A stretch of 64,000 nt of DNA from Sulfurospirillum_A sp029027265. Its GTDB lineage: Bacteria; Campylobacterota; Campylobacteria; Campylobacterales; Sulfurospirillaceae. A program made the position numbers and the translations under genes. How positions within the stretch are numbered: position 1 is the stretch's first letter; each line of letters begins with the position of its first letter. The stretch is from the NCBI GenBank assembly GCA_029027265.1, contig CP093061.1:1860001-1924000 (forward strand), read 5' to 3'. The notes under the pieces are model-generated. The model did not search any database. It was not told where the DNA came from and saw only the letters and a list, made by a program, of their open reading frames with translations. This document shows, piece by piece, positions 47,772 through 56,337 of the stretch.

Positions 47772-47792
47772 GTTTAGTCGTATTGACTCAAG
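47772..47792 (-). promoter_or_regulatory. HAIR-like site, possible HspR operator
   Basis: On the minus strand, CTTGAGT, N7, ACTAAAC. The HAIR consensus recognised by HspR is CTTGAGT-N7-ACTCAAG; the left arm is perfect and the right arm matches 5 of 7. It lies just upstream of the -35. H. pylori and C. jejuni control this operon with both HrcA and HspR. No hspR gene is in the window. Confidence 0.6.
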
Positions 47793-47880
47793 TTAATTTA
47801 GTTATAAAATATATACGTTAGTATTTGCATCAATTGCGGGATATAGAGTGCTTTTGGAGATATTTCTCTAAATTTAGAGT

Positions 47881-48042
47881 TTAGTAGTTAGTTGAAATTT
47901 TCTGTTTTTTAAATACTATTTTTAAAATACGTATCATCTCTTTTCTTGAGTTTTGGAGTCTCATTAAAAAATTACGTCTCTCTTGCATAGCTAAAAATAG
48001 CTCATCAAGTGCTTCTCTCTCATTCTTTGTAAGTGTACTCAT
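47881..48042 (-). CDS. Small helical protein coupled to an HTH gene, 53 residues
   Basis: MSTLTKNEREALDELFLAMQ... ending ISTNY. It is highly charged and helical, without cysteine or a signal peptide. The ATG overlaps the stop of the upstream HTH gene as TAATG, strong evidence that it is a real, coupled gene. Function unknown; perhaps a partner of the HTH protein. About 170 bp to its left lies the hrcA control region. Confidence 0.65.
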   Translation of the reverse strand: MSTLTKNEREALDELFLAMQERRNFLMRLQNSRKEMIRILKIVFKKQKISTNY

Positions 48043-48290
48043 TAGCTTTTTTCCTCCAAGCCACGTCTAATTCGTCTTACTACATGCAAGACATCATCAT
48101 CGTCTAATTCAGTTAGCATTTTAAAAATAGCAACCGCTGACTGTGGTTGAGAGTTACCAAGTTTCCAGTCTTGATATGTTCTCATAGAAATATCCAGTCT
48201 ATTTGCCATTTCACGTTGACTAATCTTTTTACCAAGAAATTTTGATTCCACTGCATTGTGAAGCAGATTAAATATATCTTTTGTCTTCAT
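48042..48290 (-). CDS. Small HTH DNA-binding protein
   Basis: An 82-residue protein with a lambda-repressor-like helix-turn-helix (ISQREMANRLDISMRTYQDWKLGNSQPQ). RIRRGLEEKS is a basic tail. It is stop-start coupled to a 53-residue partner. It may be a local regulator; a toxin-antitoxin role is not supported because neither protein resembles a known toxin. Confidence 0.75.
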   Translation of the reverse strand: MKTKDIFNLLHNAVESKFLGKKISQREMANRLDISMRTYQDWKLGNSQPQSAVAIFKMLTELDDDDVLHVVRRIRRGLEEKS

Positions 48291-48490
48291 TACAAGAGTT
48301 TAACCAATATTGTTTTAATTACACCTAAATATAAGTATAATATCCTGAATTATACCAAAAAAAAATCAATTTGCTACCATTTTAAACATTTTTTTTTGTT
48401 TTTTATACAGTTTTGTACATTTATGTAACAATAAGATATTTATTTGTACAGTTTTTCGTATAAAAATTTAGTTGAGGAGTTTTAAGAGAG
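48291..48490. other. AT-rich intergenic region with GTACA-type repeats
   Basis: Two hundred bases without a gene. It holds the HTH gene promoter (TATTATAC at about 48340 on the minus strand) and two TATTTGTACAGTTTT / TATACAGTTTTGTACAT-like segments near 48400-48455 that could be operator half-sites. Nothing else is seen. Confidence 0.4.
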
Positions 48491-48494
48491 GGGG

Positions 48495-48514
48495 AAGAGA
48501 CCAAAAGGTCTCTT
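48495..48514. terminator. rpsO terminator hairpin
   Basis: AAGAGACC-AAAA-GGTCTCTT, an 8-bp perfect stem with a 4-nt loop, immediately downstream of rpsO. T-rich sequence follows only on the plus strand; on the minus strand (rpsO direction) CCCCCTCTC follows, so termination there may be weak. Confidence 0.65.
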
Positions 48515-48517
48515 TAA

Positions 48518-48790
48518 TTACTTTATTCTTATAGAAAGCTTTTCAGCTATTTCGTTATGCTTAGCATAATCTTTTCTTTTAAGATATTTCATCAATCTTT
48601 TTCTTTGGCTAACAAGTTTTAGTAGACCAAGTCTAGAAGAATGATCTTTCTTGTTAATTTTTAAATGCTCAGTTAACTCTCTAATTCTAAAAGTTAAAAG
48701 TGCAACTTGCACTGCTGGTGAACCTGTATCAGTTTCACTTGCACCATATTCTGCTGCGATTTCTAATTTTTTCGCCGAATCCAAAGCCAT
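48518..48790 (-). CDS. rpsO: 30S ribosomal protein S15
   Basis: A 90-residue ribosomal protein binding 16S rRNA. SETDTGSPAVQVALLTFRIRELTEHLK, KKDHSSRLGLLKLVSQRKRLMKYLK is the S15 signature. I chose ATG 48790 (MALDSAKK) because GGAGG lies 5 nt upstream; a longer in-frame reading from 48820 has no support. Next to rrf2 and flhA as recalled in C. jejuni. Confidence 0.97.
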   Translation of the reverse strand: MALDSAKKLEIAAEYGASETDTGSPAVQVALLTFRIRELTEHLKINKKDHSSRLGLLKLVSQRKRLMKYLKRKDYAKHNEIAEKLSIRIK

Positions 48791-48834
48791 AATGACCTCC
48801 AAATTGGTATAATCTCTCATAAATGAGGAACATC

Positions 48835-48840
48835 ATTATA
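48835..48840 (-). promoter_or_regulatory. Putative -10 box for rpsO
   Basis: TATAAT on the minus strand in GTTGTATAATGATG, about 45 nt upstream of the rpsO start. The leader between contains CCTCATTTATGAGAG, a weak inverted repeat that may hold the S15 autoregulatory structure; this is an inference. Confidence 0.55.
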
Positions 48841-48954
48841 CAACTTTAAACAAAATTTATCTTTAAATCATATATTTAACATGTAACCTCTACATGTAAT
48901 GGAAACACAAGTATATATTTAGTACAATTTTACTCTTATTTAAAAGGATTGTGA

Positions 48955-49356
48955 ATGCTACTAACAAAAGCAAGTGAATATGCCCTACTTTCATTGATAA
49001 TGATTTCTCAAAAAGAGACACCTCAAGATGTAGATACTCTGTCAACTCAACTAGGGATTTCTAAAAGCTTTTTAGCAAAAATCCTTCAATCACTTGCAAA
49101 AGAAGGTATTCTTAAATCTTTCAAAGGTGCTCATGGTGGTTTTTTACTTGCCAAAGACCCTAGTGAATTTTCCATAAAACAGATAGTTGCATGTGCAGAA
49201 AAAAAACCTACAATGGTACTTGAGTGTACTACGTCACATGGCTGTTGTCCTAACAATAGAGCAGAATTTTGTAAAATATTGCCATTTTTAAATAATCTTC
49301 AATCTAAAATTGATGATTTTTTAGATAATATGTCACTTAAAGATATAATTAGCTAA
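48955..49356 (+). CDS. Rrf2-family transcriptional regulator with Fe-S-type cysteines
   Basis: A 133-residue regulator. The winged HTH is MLLTKASEYALLSLIMIS ... LGISKSFLAKILQSLAKEGILKSFKGAHGGFLL. The cysteines CTTSHGCCPNNRAEFC are placed like the Fe-S ligands of IscR/NsrR/RsrR proteins, so it may sense iron-sulfur status, NO or redox. It lies 10 bp upstream of flhA and is co-directional. Confidence 0.88.
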   Translation: MLLTKASEYALLSLIMISQKETPQDVDTLSTQLGISKSFLAKILQSLAKEGILKSFKGAHGGFLLAKDPSEFSIKQIVACAEKKPTMVLECTTSHGCCPNNRAEFCKILPFLNNLQSKIDDFLDNMSLKDIIS

Positions 49357-49366
49357 AAGGCTCCTA

Positions 49367-51577
49367 TTGGCAAGCAGACAAAAAAGCATACTTACTCGTA
49401 TTGTTCCTTTTTTAGAAATTATTGTTAAGGCAAAAGATTTAACTGTAGTTGCTTTCATAATTGCAATTATTGCAATTATTATAGTTCCACTTCCTAGTGG
49501 ACTGTTAGACTTTTTTCTTACTATATCCATTGCCGTGTCTGTTCTTCTAATTCTTATTTCTCTTTACATTCCTAAACCTACAGATTTAACAACATTCCCT
49601 ACTTTGATTTTGATTATAACGCTTTATAGACTTTCACTAAATATTGCAACGACTAGAATGATTTTGAGCGATGGTCATAAAGGAACTGATGCAGTAAGTG
49701 AGATTATCTCTAGTTTTGGTCAATTTGTTGTTGGCGGAAACTATGTTATTGGTATTATTGTATTCTCTATTTTAGTTTTAATTAACTTTATGGTTATTAC
49801 TAAAGGTTCAACTAGAGTTGCAGAAGTTGCTGCACGTTTTACTCTTGATGCAATGCCTGGTAAGCAAATGGCAATAGATGCTGACTTGAACGCTGGTCTC
49901 ATAGATGAAAAAACAGCTCGTGAACGTCGTGAAGCTATCATTCAAGAAGCTAACTTCTATGGTGCAATGGACGGTTCGAGTAAGTTTGTAAAAGGTGACG
50001 CCGTTGCTGGTATTATAATTACTATTATCAACATTATTGGTGGTTTTTTAATTGGAGCATTCCAACACGATTTAGATGCAGCAGTTAGTGCACAAACATA
50101 TACAATTCTTACTATTGGTGACGGTTTAGTTTCACAACTCCCAGCACTCATAAGCTCAACTGCGACAGGTATTATTATCACTCGTGCGAGTAAAGCTGAC
50201 GATGGTAAAAACTTTTCAGAAAGCACAGTTGACCAACTGTTTAGTGAATATAAAACACTGGTTATTGTTGGTTTTATCATGATGATGTTTGCTATAGTTC
50301 CAGGGCTTCCTACTTTTTCCTTAGGCTTTGTTGGAGCTATATTTTTAGGGCTTGGTTACTTGGTAAAAGTAACCAATGAGGGTACTTTTTCATTAGAAGA
50401 GTTCTTTAACAAATACAGCGAACCAAAACAACCCAAAACTGGTTCGAAAGTTTCTGAAGGAACTGCGGGTCAATCTTCTCGACCTCAATCTCCTAAAAAA
50501 AGTCCCGAAGATGAAAAAATGGAAGAAGAGACAGCACTAAACGACATACTAAAATTAGAAATTTTAGAGTTAGATTTAGGTTATCAGCTCATAAAACTTG
50601 CTGACCCTGCACAAGGTGGAGATTTACTAGAGCGCATCAAAAGTATGAGACGTAAAATAGCTGGTGATTTTGGTTATCTTATCCCACAAGTTAGGATTAG
50701 AGACAACTTACATCTTCAACCAAATCAATATCAACTACTCTTAAAAGGAATTCCTATTGGTGAGGGTGAGATATACCCAGATAAGTACTTAGCCATGGAT
50801 AGTGGCCTTGTAACTGATAAAGTAGAAGGTATGCCTACAAAAGAGCCAGCATTTGGGCTTGATGCTCTTTGGATTGACCCAAAAATAAAAGAAGATGCTA
50901 TCATTAAAGGTTACACTGCGGTTGACCCTGCTACTGTAATTTCAACTCATATGAGTGAGCTTATAAAAACCCACTCTGAAGAACTTCTTACACGCCAAGA
51001 AGTACAAAGCCTTGTTGATAAACTAAAAGATAGTTATCCTGTTATAGTTGAAGATTGTCTAAAAGTTGCTTCAATTGGTCTAATTCAAAAAGTACTTAAA
51101 ACCATACTTCACGAGAAAATACCAATCAAAGACCTCTTAACTATACTTGAAACTATAAGTGATGTTGCAGAAGTTACTAAAAATATAGATATAATAGTAG
51201 AACAAGTTCGTTCAAAGCTTTCAAGAATGATAACAAAACAGTATGTTGATGAAGATGGAATTTTAAAACTACTCACTTTTAATGCAAACACTGAACAAAA
51301 ACTATTAGATGCCTCGCATGAAAGAGAAGGAGTAAGAGAACTTCTTTTAAACATTGGACAGATAAATACGCTTGTTCAAGTAGTTAGTGATGAAGCTGCA
51401 AAACTACTAAAACGTGGGATTGCCCCTGTTGTTATCATAGTTGACCCAATGCTGAGAAAAGCACTAAATGATATCTTTGAAAAATTTGGATTAGATATTG
51501 TTGTATTAAGCCACGCTGAAATTGACTCAAAAGCAAAATTTGAAGTTATGGGCAGTGTAGAAATAGAAGATTTATAA
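49367..51577 (+). CDS. flhA: Flagellar biosynthesis protein FlhA
   Basis: A 736-residue inner-membrane export-gate subunit of the flagellar type III apparatus. About eight membrane helices, the conserved FHIPEP-type cytoplasmic loop region (FTLDAMPGKQMAIDADLNAGLIDEKTARERREAI), and a large C-terminal domain (ALWIDPKIKEDAIIKGYTAVDPATVISTHMSELIKTHSEELL). The start is TTG with AAGG about 8 nt upstream. The linker (PKQPKTGSKVSEGTAGQSS) is variable. There is no TACATGTA in this 2.2-kb gene. Confidence 0.96.
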   Translation: MASRQKSILTRIVPFLEIIVKAKDLTVVAFIIAIIAIIIVPLPSGLLDFFLTISIAVSVLLILISLYIPKPTDLTTFPTLILIITLYRLSLNIATTRMILSDGHKGTDAVSEIISSFGQFVVGGNYVIGIIVFSILVLINFMVITKGSTRVAEVAARFTLDAMPGKQMAIDADLNAGLIDEKTARERREAIIQEANFYGAMDGSSKFVKGDAVAGIIITIINIIGGFLIGAFQHDLDAAVSAQTYTILTIGDGLVSQLPALISSTATGIIITRASKADDGKNFSESTVDQLFSEYKTLVIVGFIMMMFAIVPGLPTFSLGFVGAIFLGLGYLVKVTNEGTFSLEEFFNKYSEPKQPKTGSKVSEGTAGQSSRPQSPKKSPEDEKMEEETALNDILKLEILELDLGYQLIKLADPAQGGDLLERIKSMRRKIAGDFGYLIPQVRIRDNLHLQPNQYQLLLKGIPIGEGEIYPDKYLAMDSGLVTDKVEGMPTKEPAFGLDALWIDPKIKEDAIIKGYTAVDPATVISTHMSELIKTHSEELLTRQEVQSLVDKLKDSYPVIVEDCLKVASIGLIQKVLKTILHEKIPIKDLLTILETISDVAEVTKNIDIIVEQVRSKLSRMITKQYVDEDGILKLLTFNANTEQKLLDASHEREGVRELLLNIGQINTLVQVVSDEAAKLLKRGIAPVVIIVDPMLRKALNDIFEKFGLDIVVLSHAEIDSKAKFEVMGSVEIEDL

Positions 51578-51622
51578 ATTAAAACGGAAGGAGCGGGACT
51601 GGCTAGTTTTACAAAGTAAAAG

Positions 51623-52684
51623 ATGCCTATCCTCGACAATAATATGGAAAAATATAAAATATACCATCTTTCACACACAGACTTAGATGGTTATGGCTGC
51701 CAAATGGTAACAAATCACTTTTTTAAAAATGTTGAGTTTTTAAACTCAAACTACGGAAAAGAGATAAATGAAAGAGTAAATCAAATCATACAATCAATAG
51801 CTTCTAGTGAGATACAAAACAACCTAATACTTATAACAGATTTAAACCTCACACCAGAACAAGCAAAAGACTTAGATGGAAAAGTGAAAACCAACCAAAA
51901 AGATGTAAAACTTCTACTTCTTGACCACCATAAATGTGGACAAGATTGTGCAAATGAATATGAGTGGTACTACCTTGACCACACAAGATGTGCAACAAAA
52001 ATATCATATGATTTTTTTAGTTCAATCATGAGTGAAAACAAAGAGTTATCAAAACTAGTAGATGTTATCAATGCTGTCGATATTTGGTTAGATGAAGAAC
52101 CTGAATTTGAGCTAGGAAAAGTCTGTCTAGGACTTATTAGTGGAGCTAAAGAAATAAACAGAATAATGTTTAACAAAGAAAATTCTGCATACATGTTTGA
52201 CATTTTAAAAGAGATACAACCATATTTTTTAGAGAAAAACCCACACATTGTTTTAGATGCAGCAGTGCATACTATAAAAAAAGGTTTCTTTACAACAAAT
52301 AAAGATGATACACTAAGCAATCTAGTATCTACATGTAACGTAAATATGCTTACTAAAAACAAAGATAAAATGACAATAAACTATGGAGATTTCAAAGGAA
52401 TTTTAACATACAATATAGGTAATGTCTCTATCATTGGAAATGACTTTTTAAAAGCAAATCCTGATTATGACTTTTTTATGGATATAACTTCAAGAAAAAC
52501 CATAAGTTTAAGAGCAAACAACAAAATAGATGTAAGTAAAATGGCAGCAAGAATAGGAAATGGAGGAGGACACCCAAATGCAAGTGGTGGACTTTTAAAT
52601 AGCTTTAAAGATAGTTTCATATATGATAACGTAAGAAGACAAGTAGCAGATATAATTATAACTAAAGGAGTACACAGTGGCTAA
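51623..52684 (+). CDS. DHH-family phosphoesterase
   Basis: A 353-residue protein. HTDLDGYGCQM and LLLLDHHKCGQDC form the DHH metal site; the C-terminal GNGGGHPNASGG is the DHHA1 substrate motif. Related to NrnA/Orn-like nanoRNases and cyclic-dinucleotide phosphodiesterases, so oligonucleotide or dinucleotide cleavage is likely, but the substrate is not defined. ATG 51644 (MEKYKIYHLSHTD) is an equally good start. It overlaps the next gene by 8 bp. Confidence 0.85.
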   Translation: MPILDNNMEKYKIYHLSHTDLDGYGCQMVTNHFFKNVEFLNSNYGKEINERVNQIIQSIASSEIQNNLILITDLNLTPEQAKDLDGKVKTNQKDVKLLLLDHHKCGQDCANEYEWYYLDHTRCATKISYDFFSSIMSENKELSKLVDVINAVDIWLDEEPEFELGKVCLGLISGAKEINRIMFNKENSAYMFDILKEIQPYFLEKNPHIVLDAAVHTIKKGFFTTNKDDTLSNLVSTCNVNMLTKNKDKMTINYGDFKGILTYNIGNVSIIGNDFLKANPDYDFFMDITSRKTISLRANNKIDVSKMAARIGNGGGHPNASGGLLNSFKDSFIYDNVRRQVADIIITKGVHSG

Positions 52685-52937
52685 AAATTTAACAGATGCT
52701 TTAGAAGAAGCAGAATTTGAAATAGATGAAATAGCAATGCAACTAGCAGATATGCTTGGAGCTGCTCTTCATTTTGCTGGAGTAAAAGAGGGAAAAATTC
52801 CTGATGCAGTTGATGCATATCTTAGAGGACTTGATGAAGTTTTTGATGATGATGAAGATGTAGCTGAGATGGGATTTGAAGAGGTAGTTCAAGTCATAAA
52901 CTATCTTAAAACAACTCACAAACACCTTTTTAGATAA
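52677..52937 (+). CDS. Conserved-looking small acidic protein, 86 residues
   Basis: GTG start with AAAGGAG 6-7 nt upstream. Acidic and helical (ALEEAEFEIDEIAMQLADMLG, DDDEDVAEMGFEEVVQVINYLK). No family recognised. It overlaps both neighbours (8 bp with the DHH gene; TAATG with the MoaD-like gene), so the three are surely translated together. Confidence 0.7.
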   Translation: MAKNLTDALEEAEFEIDEIAMQLADMLGAALHFAGVKEGKIPDAVDAYLRGLDEVFDDDEDVAEMGFEEVVQVINYLKTTHKHLFR

Positions 52938-53206
52938 TGATAGAGATAACTTTTAACGCATTCTCTTTTTTAAATGCAAAGCTAAAATCACAAGGAATTC
53001 CTTGTGGTCATGCTGTAATGGAAATTGAAAAAGACACATCTATTCATAAACTTATAGAAAATCTAAAACTTGGTAAAAATGAAGTTGAAGTAGTATTTGT
53101 AAATCACAAAATTTTATCAAAAGATACAGTTCTTAAAAGTGGTGATAGAGTTGCCCTAGTTCCACCAGGCGGAATTCCTAATCATGTTAGGGCTTATGTA
53201 GGTTAA
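52937..53206 (+). CDS. MoaD/ThiS-like beta-grasp protein
   Basis: An 89-residue ubiquitin-like protein (VNHKILSKDTVLKSGDRVALVPP). MoaD and ThiS end in a free GG; here the GG (PPGG) is followed by ten more residues, IPNHVRAYVG. It would need trimming to act as a sulfur carrier, or it has another role. It is in an operon with the acidic protein and the DHH phosphoesterase. Confidence 0.75.
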   Translation: MIEITFNAFSFLNAKLKSQGIPCGHAVMEIEKDTSIHKLIENLKLGKNEVEVVFVNHKILSKDTVLKSGDRVALVPPGGIPNHVRAYVG

Positions 53207-53220
53207 AATTCTATAATGCT

Positions 53221-53255
53221 ATCAATAATACCCAATATTGATTAATAATTTTTTT
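53221..53255 (+). terminator. Rho-independent terminator of the DHH/MoaD-like operon
   Basis: ATCAATA (53221-53227), an 8-nt loop, TATTGAT (53236-53242), then TAATAAT and a run of seven T. It lies 14 bp after the MoaD-like stop. The remaining 130 bases up to the convergent araC gene show nothing else. Confidence 0.7.
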
Positions 53256-53384
53256 ATTTGCCTTTTCTATAAACTTGATATTTCTATAATTATAATTTAT
53301 TTACTTCTAAATGAAATTGAAAAAAGCTTTTCAAAATTCAAAAAATTTGCTTAATCTTTGGAGGGTACTATATAACTAAATTTT

Positions 53385-54242
53385 CTATGAGTATCTAATA
53401 GGAACATAAAAATCTAACTCAAACTTGCCATCATCTTCTATAAAATGGTTCTTGTGATAAAGAGCAATTGAGGGAAGATGTACTTTTTCATACTTTGAAT
53501 TTGGAAGCCAAATGTAGTAGATATAATCCATATACTTCATCAAGTCACCATACTTGCCACTCAAAGAAAACTTAGCACAAAACATGCGTGGTATTTCCAT
53601 AACGCCTATCTCACCACTACGAAAATGAACAAAATCATTGTCTAATTCCAAACAAGCTACATAATGACAATCTTCTTTGTTTACTATATTTGGATTTGAG
53701 TGATGAAGCCCTATCATTGGAAGTTTTGAAAAATTAAGTTTATTTTGTAAAGTCCACTCTTCCATTCTCTGCCAAGCCTCTTTTATGCTTCTGTTATAAC
53801 CACGATGACGAACATACGCAACTCTTTTTTTAGGCACATAATCAATTTCTACATGTAAAGGATTTATCTTTGTTATATTCTCATTTACATGTAAAGGAGT
53901 ATCAATCACTCTCCACTTACTTGGAGTAACTCCAAAATAATCTTTAAAAGCATGAGTAAAAGAGGAGTTAGAGACAAACCCCACTTCACTAAATATCTCA
54001 TTTATAGTTGAGTTTGGATTAAAAAGTAAAGCATTTGCACAGTGTTCTAAGCGTACTCTTCTTATGTACGCATGAACACTCTCTCCTACTATTTTTTTAA
54101 ATACTCTATTAAAATGAAAAGGAGACATAGAAGCACTTTTTGACAAACTTTCTACACTATGTTCTCTTGATATATCAAAATGAATTTGAAACAATATTTC
54201 GTTTATTCTTTGGTTATGGTCACTTTTTGTATTTTTCTTCAT
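53385..54242 (-). CDS. AraC-family regulator with GyrI-like effector domain
   Basis: A 285-residue protein. The N-terminal AraC HTH pair is visible (SVESLSKSASMSPFHFNRVFKKIVGESVHAYIRRVRLEHC, INEIFSEVGFVSNSSFTHAFKDYFGVTPSKWR). The C-terminal half (VPKKRVAYVRHRGYNRSIKEAWQRMEEW) is a GyrI-like small-molecule-binding domain. A TATAAT-like box ends 5 nt before the ATG, so the mRNA may be leaderless. Its first codons and upstream region recur in front of two autotransporter genes. Two TACATGTA copies lie at 53850 and 53886. Confidence 0.88.
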   Translation of the reverse strand: MKKNTKSDHNQRINEILFQIHFDISREHSVESLSKSASMSPFHFNRVFKKIVGESVHAYIRRVRLEHCANALLFNPNSTINEIFSEVGFVSNSSFTHAFKDYFGVTPSKWRVIDTPLHVNENITKINPLHVEIDYVPKKRVAYVRHRGYNRSIKEAWQRMEEWTLQNKLNFSKLPMIGLHHSNPNIVNKEDCHYVACLELDNDFVHFRSGEIGVMEIPRMFCAKFSLSGKYGDLMKYMDYIYYIWLPNSKYEKVHLPSIALYHKNHFIEDDGKFELDFYVPIRYS

Positions 54243-54247
54243 TCTTT

Positions 54248-54284
54248 ATTATAGCACATTTCAACAAATTAACCTTTACATGTA
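54248..54284 (-). promoter_or_regulatory. araC upstream region, the founder of the duplicated promoter unit
   Basis: On the minus strand: TTTTACATGTAAAGG, TTAATTTGTTGAAATGTGC, then TATAAT (54253-54248). The same block precedes HAF1 (about 56344-56379) and HAF2 (about 58559-58594). Part of it (ATTTGTTGAAATGTGCT) recurs beyond the IS upstream of HAF3 at 61535-61551. Confidence 0.6.
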
Positions 54285-54293
54285 AAAGTTATA

Positions 54294-56273
54294 CTAAAAA
54301 GACAAAGAGTAATTAGCTCCTACCCAGTATTGAGGGTCTGCACTCTTTGAAGTGGAATTCAATGTTAAGGTAAATTTTCCAACATTAAAGGTACTCTCTA
54401 TTCCTACAGTTGCTTTTATCCAATTTTGTTTGTATGTTTCTTTTGCTAAATGAAATGAGCTAAAGCCTATCACCGTTCCACTTATTCCATTTGATTCTTT
54501 TTCCATACGGTGTATACCCTCAAGGCTTGTTATTATTCTGTTTTTTTCATTTAGTTTAAAATTAGAATCAAATCCTACTCTTATATCATTTGTACTCTCT
54601 TTATTTTTATTAAAACTGGCAGGAAATCCTCCATTTATTTCTGTGTAGGCATCTGTTGTTACACTTGCATAGTTATATTCAACATAAGGATGAATATAAT
54701 CTTTTTCTTTCTGCCATTGTACTCTTAGTTTAAAGGCTTTCATATTTTGATCGGTTTTAGCTTCTGAGTAGTCTAGGCTACCTGCATTTTCATATCCTCT
54801 TTTTATATCTAAATTATTTTTACCGTACATGTAAGAGAGTGTAGTATATATTGGTAATTTTATTGGTAATTTTATATCTGTCTCAATTACAAAGAAGTAT
54901 CCATCTATTTTATTTTTTCCTTCATAAAGTAGTTTACTTGTTCCTGTTGTTTGTCCATAAGTTATACTATATCTTACATTATCATTTTGTCTATATCCGA
55001 AGCCTATTTCTGCTAAGTAAAAGTTATCTTTAGTTTCATATCTGTCATTATGTGCAAAGTCACCTGCTGTCCACATAGTATATTTATCATCTGAGCCTCT
55101 CTTTGAGCCTGGACGTCCATGGGTTCCATTCATTGTAGTGTTAAGTATACTCATTCCTTGTATATTTACATTTGCTATACTACTAAGTGACATAGCTAAT
55201 GTCTTTAATCCAAGAAGACCACTTTTCCCTCTTGCAATAAAGGCCTCATATCCATTTGAAGAAATACCAGAGCCTACAACTACACTACCATCATCACTTA
55301 CTCCACTTGCAGTAGTATCACTCCAACCGCTTAGGGTATATCCACTCTTTTCAAGCCATTGAGTTAAGCTTTGCATTCCAGTCTCTTGTGTCCAACGAAA
55401 AGCTTCATTACCACCAATAGATTCACTATGTCCGACAACAACACTTCCATCTGAATTAACGGCAGTTGCCTCACTAAAAAAATTTCCCCCATCTAAATCT
55501 CCTAAACCTACCATTCCTCCTGCTTGTGTCCAACGAAAAGCTTCGGTATGATTGCTGGTAGATTTACTATTTCCGACAACTACACTTCCATCTGAATTAA
55601 CGGCAGTTGCCTTACTATAAAAACCTCCCCCTGGTAAATCTCCTAAACCTACCATTCCTCCTGCTTGTGTCCAACGAAAAGCTTCAGTAGCACTGTTAGC
55701 AGATTTACTAAACCCGACAACAACACTTCCATCTGAATTAACTCCATGTGCTTCACTAAAAAAATTTCCCCCTGCTAAATATCCTAAACCTACCATTCCT
55801 CCTGCTTGTGTCCAACGAAAAGCTTCATAACCAGTAGCTGTACTAACTCCGACAACAACACTTCCATCTGAATTAACTCCCTTTGCCTGACTAAAGAAAC
55901 CTCCCCCTGGTAAATCTCCTAAACCTACCATTCCTCCTGCTTGTGTCCAACGAAAAGCTTCATTACCATTAGCAGATCTACTAGTCCCGACAACAATACT
56001 TCCATCTGAATTAACGGCAGTTGCCTTACTATAAAAATCTCCCCCTGCTAAATCTCCTAAACCTACCATTCCTCCTGCTTGTGTCCAACGAAAAGCTTCA
56101 GAAGCATTGTTGGTAGATTTACTACTTCCGACAACAACACTTCCATCTGAATTAACTCCACTTGCCTTACTAAAACTTCCTCCTAAATCTCCTAAACCTT
56201 TCATTTCTATTCCACTTAATATAAGTGGGGAAAATAAAAATACTGTTAATATAAAAAATGACTTTTTGTACAA
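54294..56273 (-). CDS. HAF-repeat autotransporter, copy 1
   Basis: About 659 residues. The start is TTG 56273, with AAAGGAGG 6 nt upstream; an earlier in-frame ATG (56297) precedes the SD sequence and is unlikely. A signal peptide (MYKKSFFILTVFLFSPLILSG) is followed by six HAF modules of about 45 residues (core VNSDGSVVVG...EAFRWTQAGG), a divergent seventh module, a basic linker (HGRPGSKRGSDDKYT) and an autotransporter barrel of about 270 residues ending in Phe. The barrel appears identical to copies 2 and 3. Likely exposed at the cell surface; the ligand is unknown. Confidence 0.88.
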   Translation of the reverse strand: MYKKSFFILTVFLFSPLILSGIEMKGLGDLGGSFSKASGVNSDGSVVVGSSKSTNNASEAFRWTQAGGMVGLGDLAGGDFYSKATAVNSDGSIVVGTSRSANGNEAFRWTQAGGMVGLGDLPGGGFFSQAKGVNSDGSVVVGVSTATGYEAFRWTQAGGMVGLGYLAGGNFFSEAHGVNSDGSVVVGFSKSANSATEAFRWTQAGGMVGLGDLPGGGFYSKATAVNSDGSVVVGNSKSTSNHTEAFRWTQAGGMVGLGDLDGGNFFSEATAVNSDGSVVVGHSESIGGNEAFRWTQETGMQSLTQWLEKSGYTLSGWSDTTASGVSDDGSVVVGSGISSNGYEAFIARGKSGLLGLKTLAMSLSSIANVNIQGMSILNTTMNGTHGRPGSKRGSDDKYTMWTAGDFAHNDRYETKDNFYLAEIGFGYRQNDNVRYSITYGQTTGTSKLLYEGKNKIDGYFFVIETDIKLPIKLPIYTTLSYMYGKNNLDIKRGYENAGSLDYSEAKTDQNMKAFKLRVQWQKEKDYIHPYVEYNYASVTTDAYTEINGGFPASFNKNKESTNDIRVGFDSNFKLNEKNRIITSLEGIHRMEKESNGISGTVIGFSSFHLAKETYKQNWIKATVGIESTFNVGKFTLTLNSTSKSADPQYWVGANYSLSF

Positions 56274-56304
56274 AACTAGCCTCCTTTTAAATCTCATTTA
56301 TTCT

Positions 56305-56337
56305 TTAGTTATGGTCACTTTTTGTATTTTTCTTCAT
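56305..56337 (-). CDS. Upstream ORF from the captured araC start (before HAF1)
   Basis: Ten codons, MKKNTKSDHN then TAA. They match the first ten codons of araC; in araC the next codon is CAA. The uORF lies between the captured TATAAT box and the HAF1 ribosome-binding site. An identical one precedes HAF2 near 58520-58552. It is probably a passive scar but could affect HAF translation. Confidence 0.5.
   Translation of the reverse strand: MKKNTKSDHN

Noticed and set aside
47881..48290. Toxin-antitoxin module
   Set aside because: An HTH gene is present but the 53-residue partner has no toxin-like fold or motif and the gene order alone is weak evidence.
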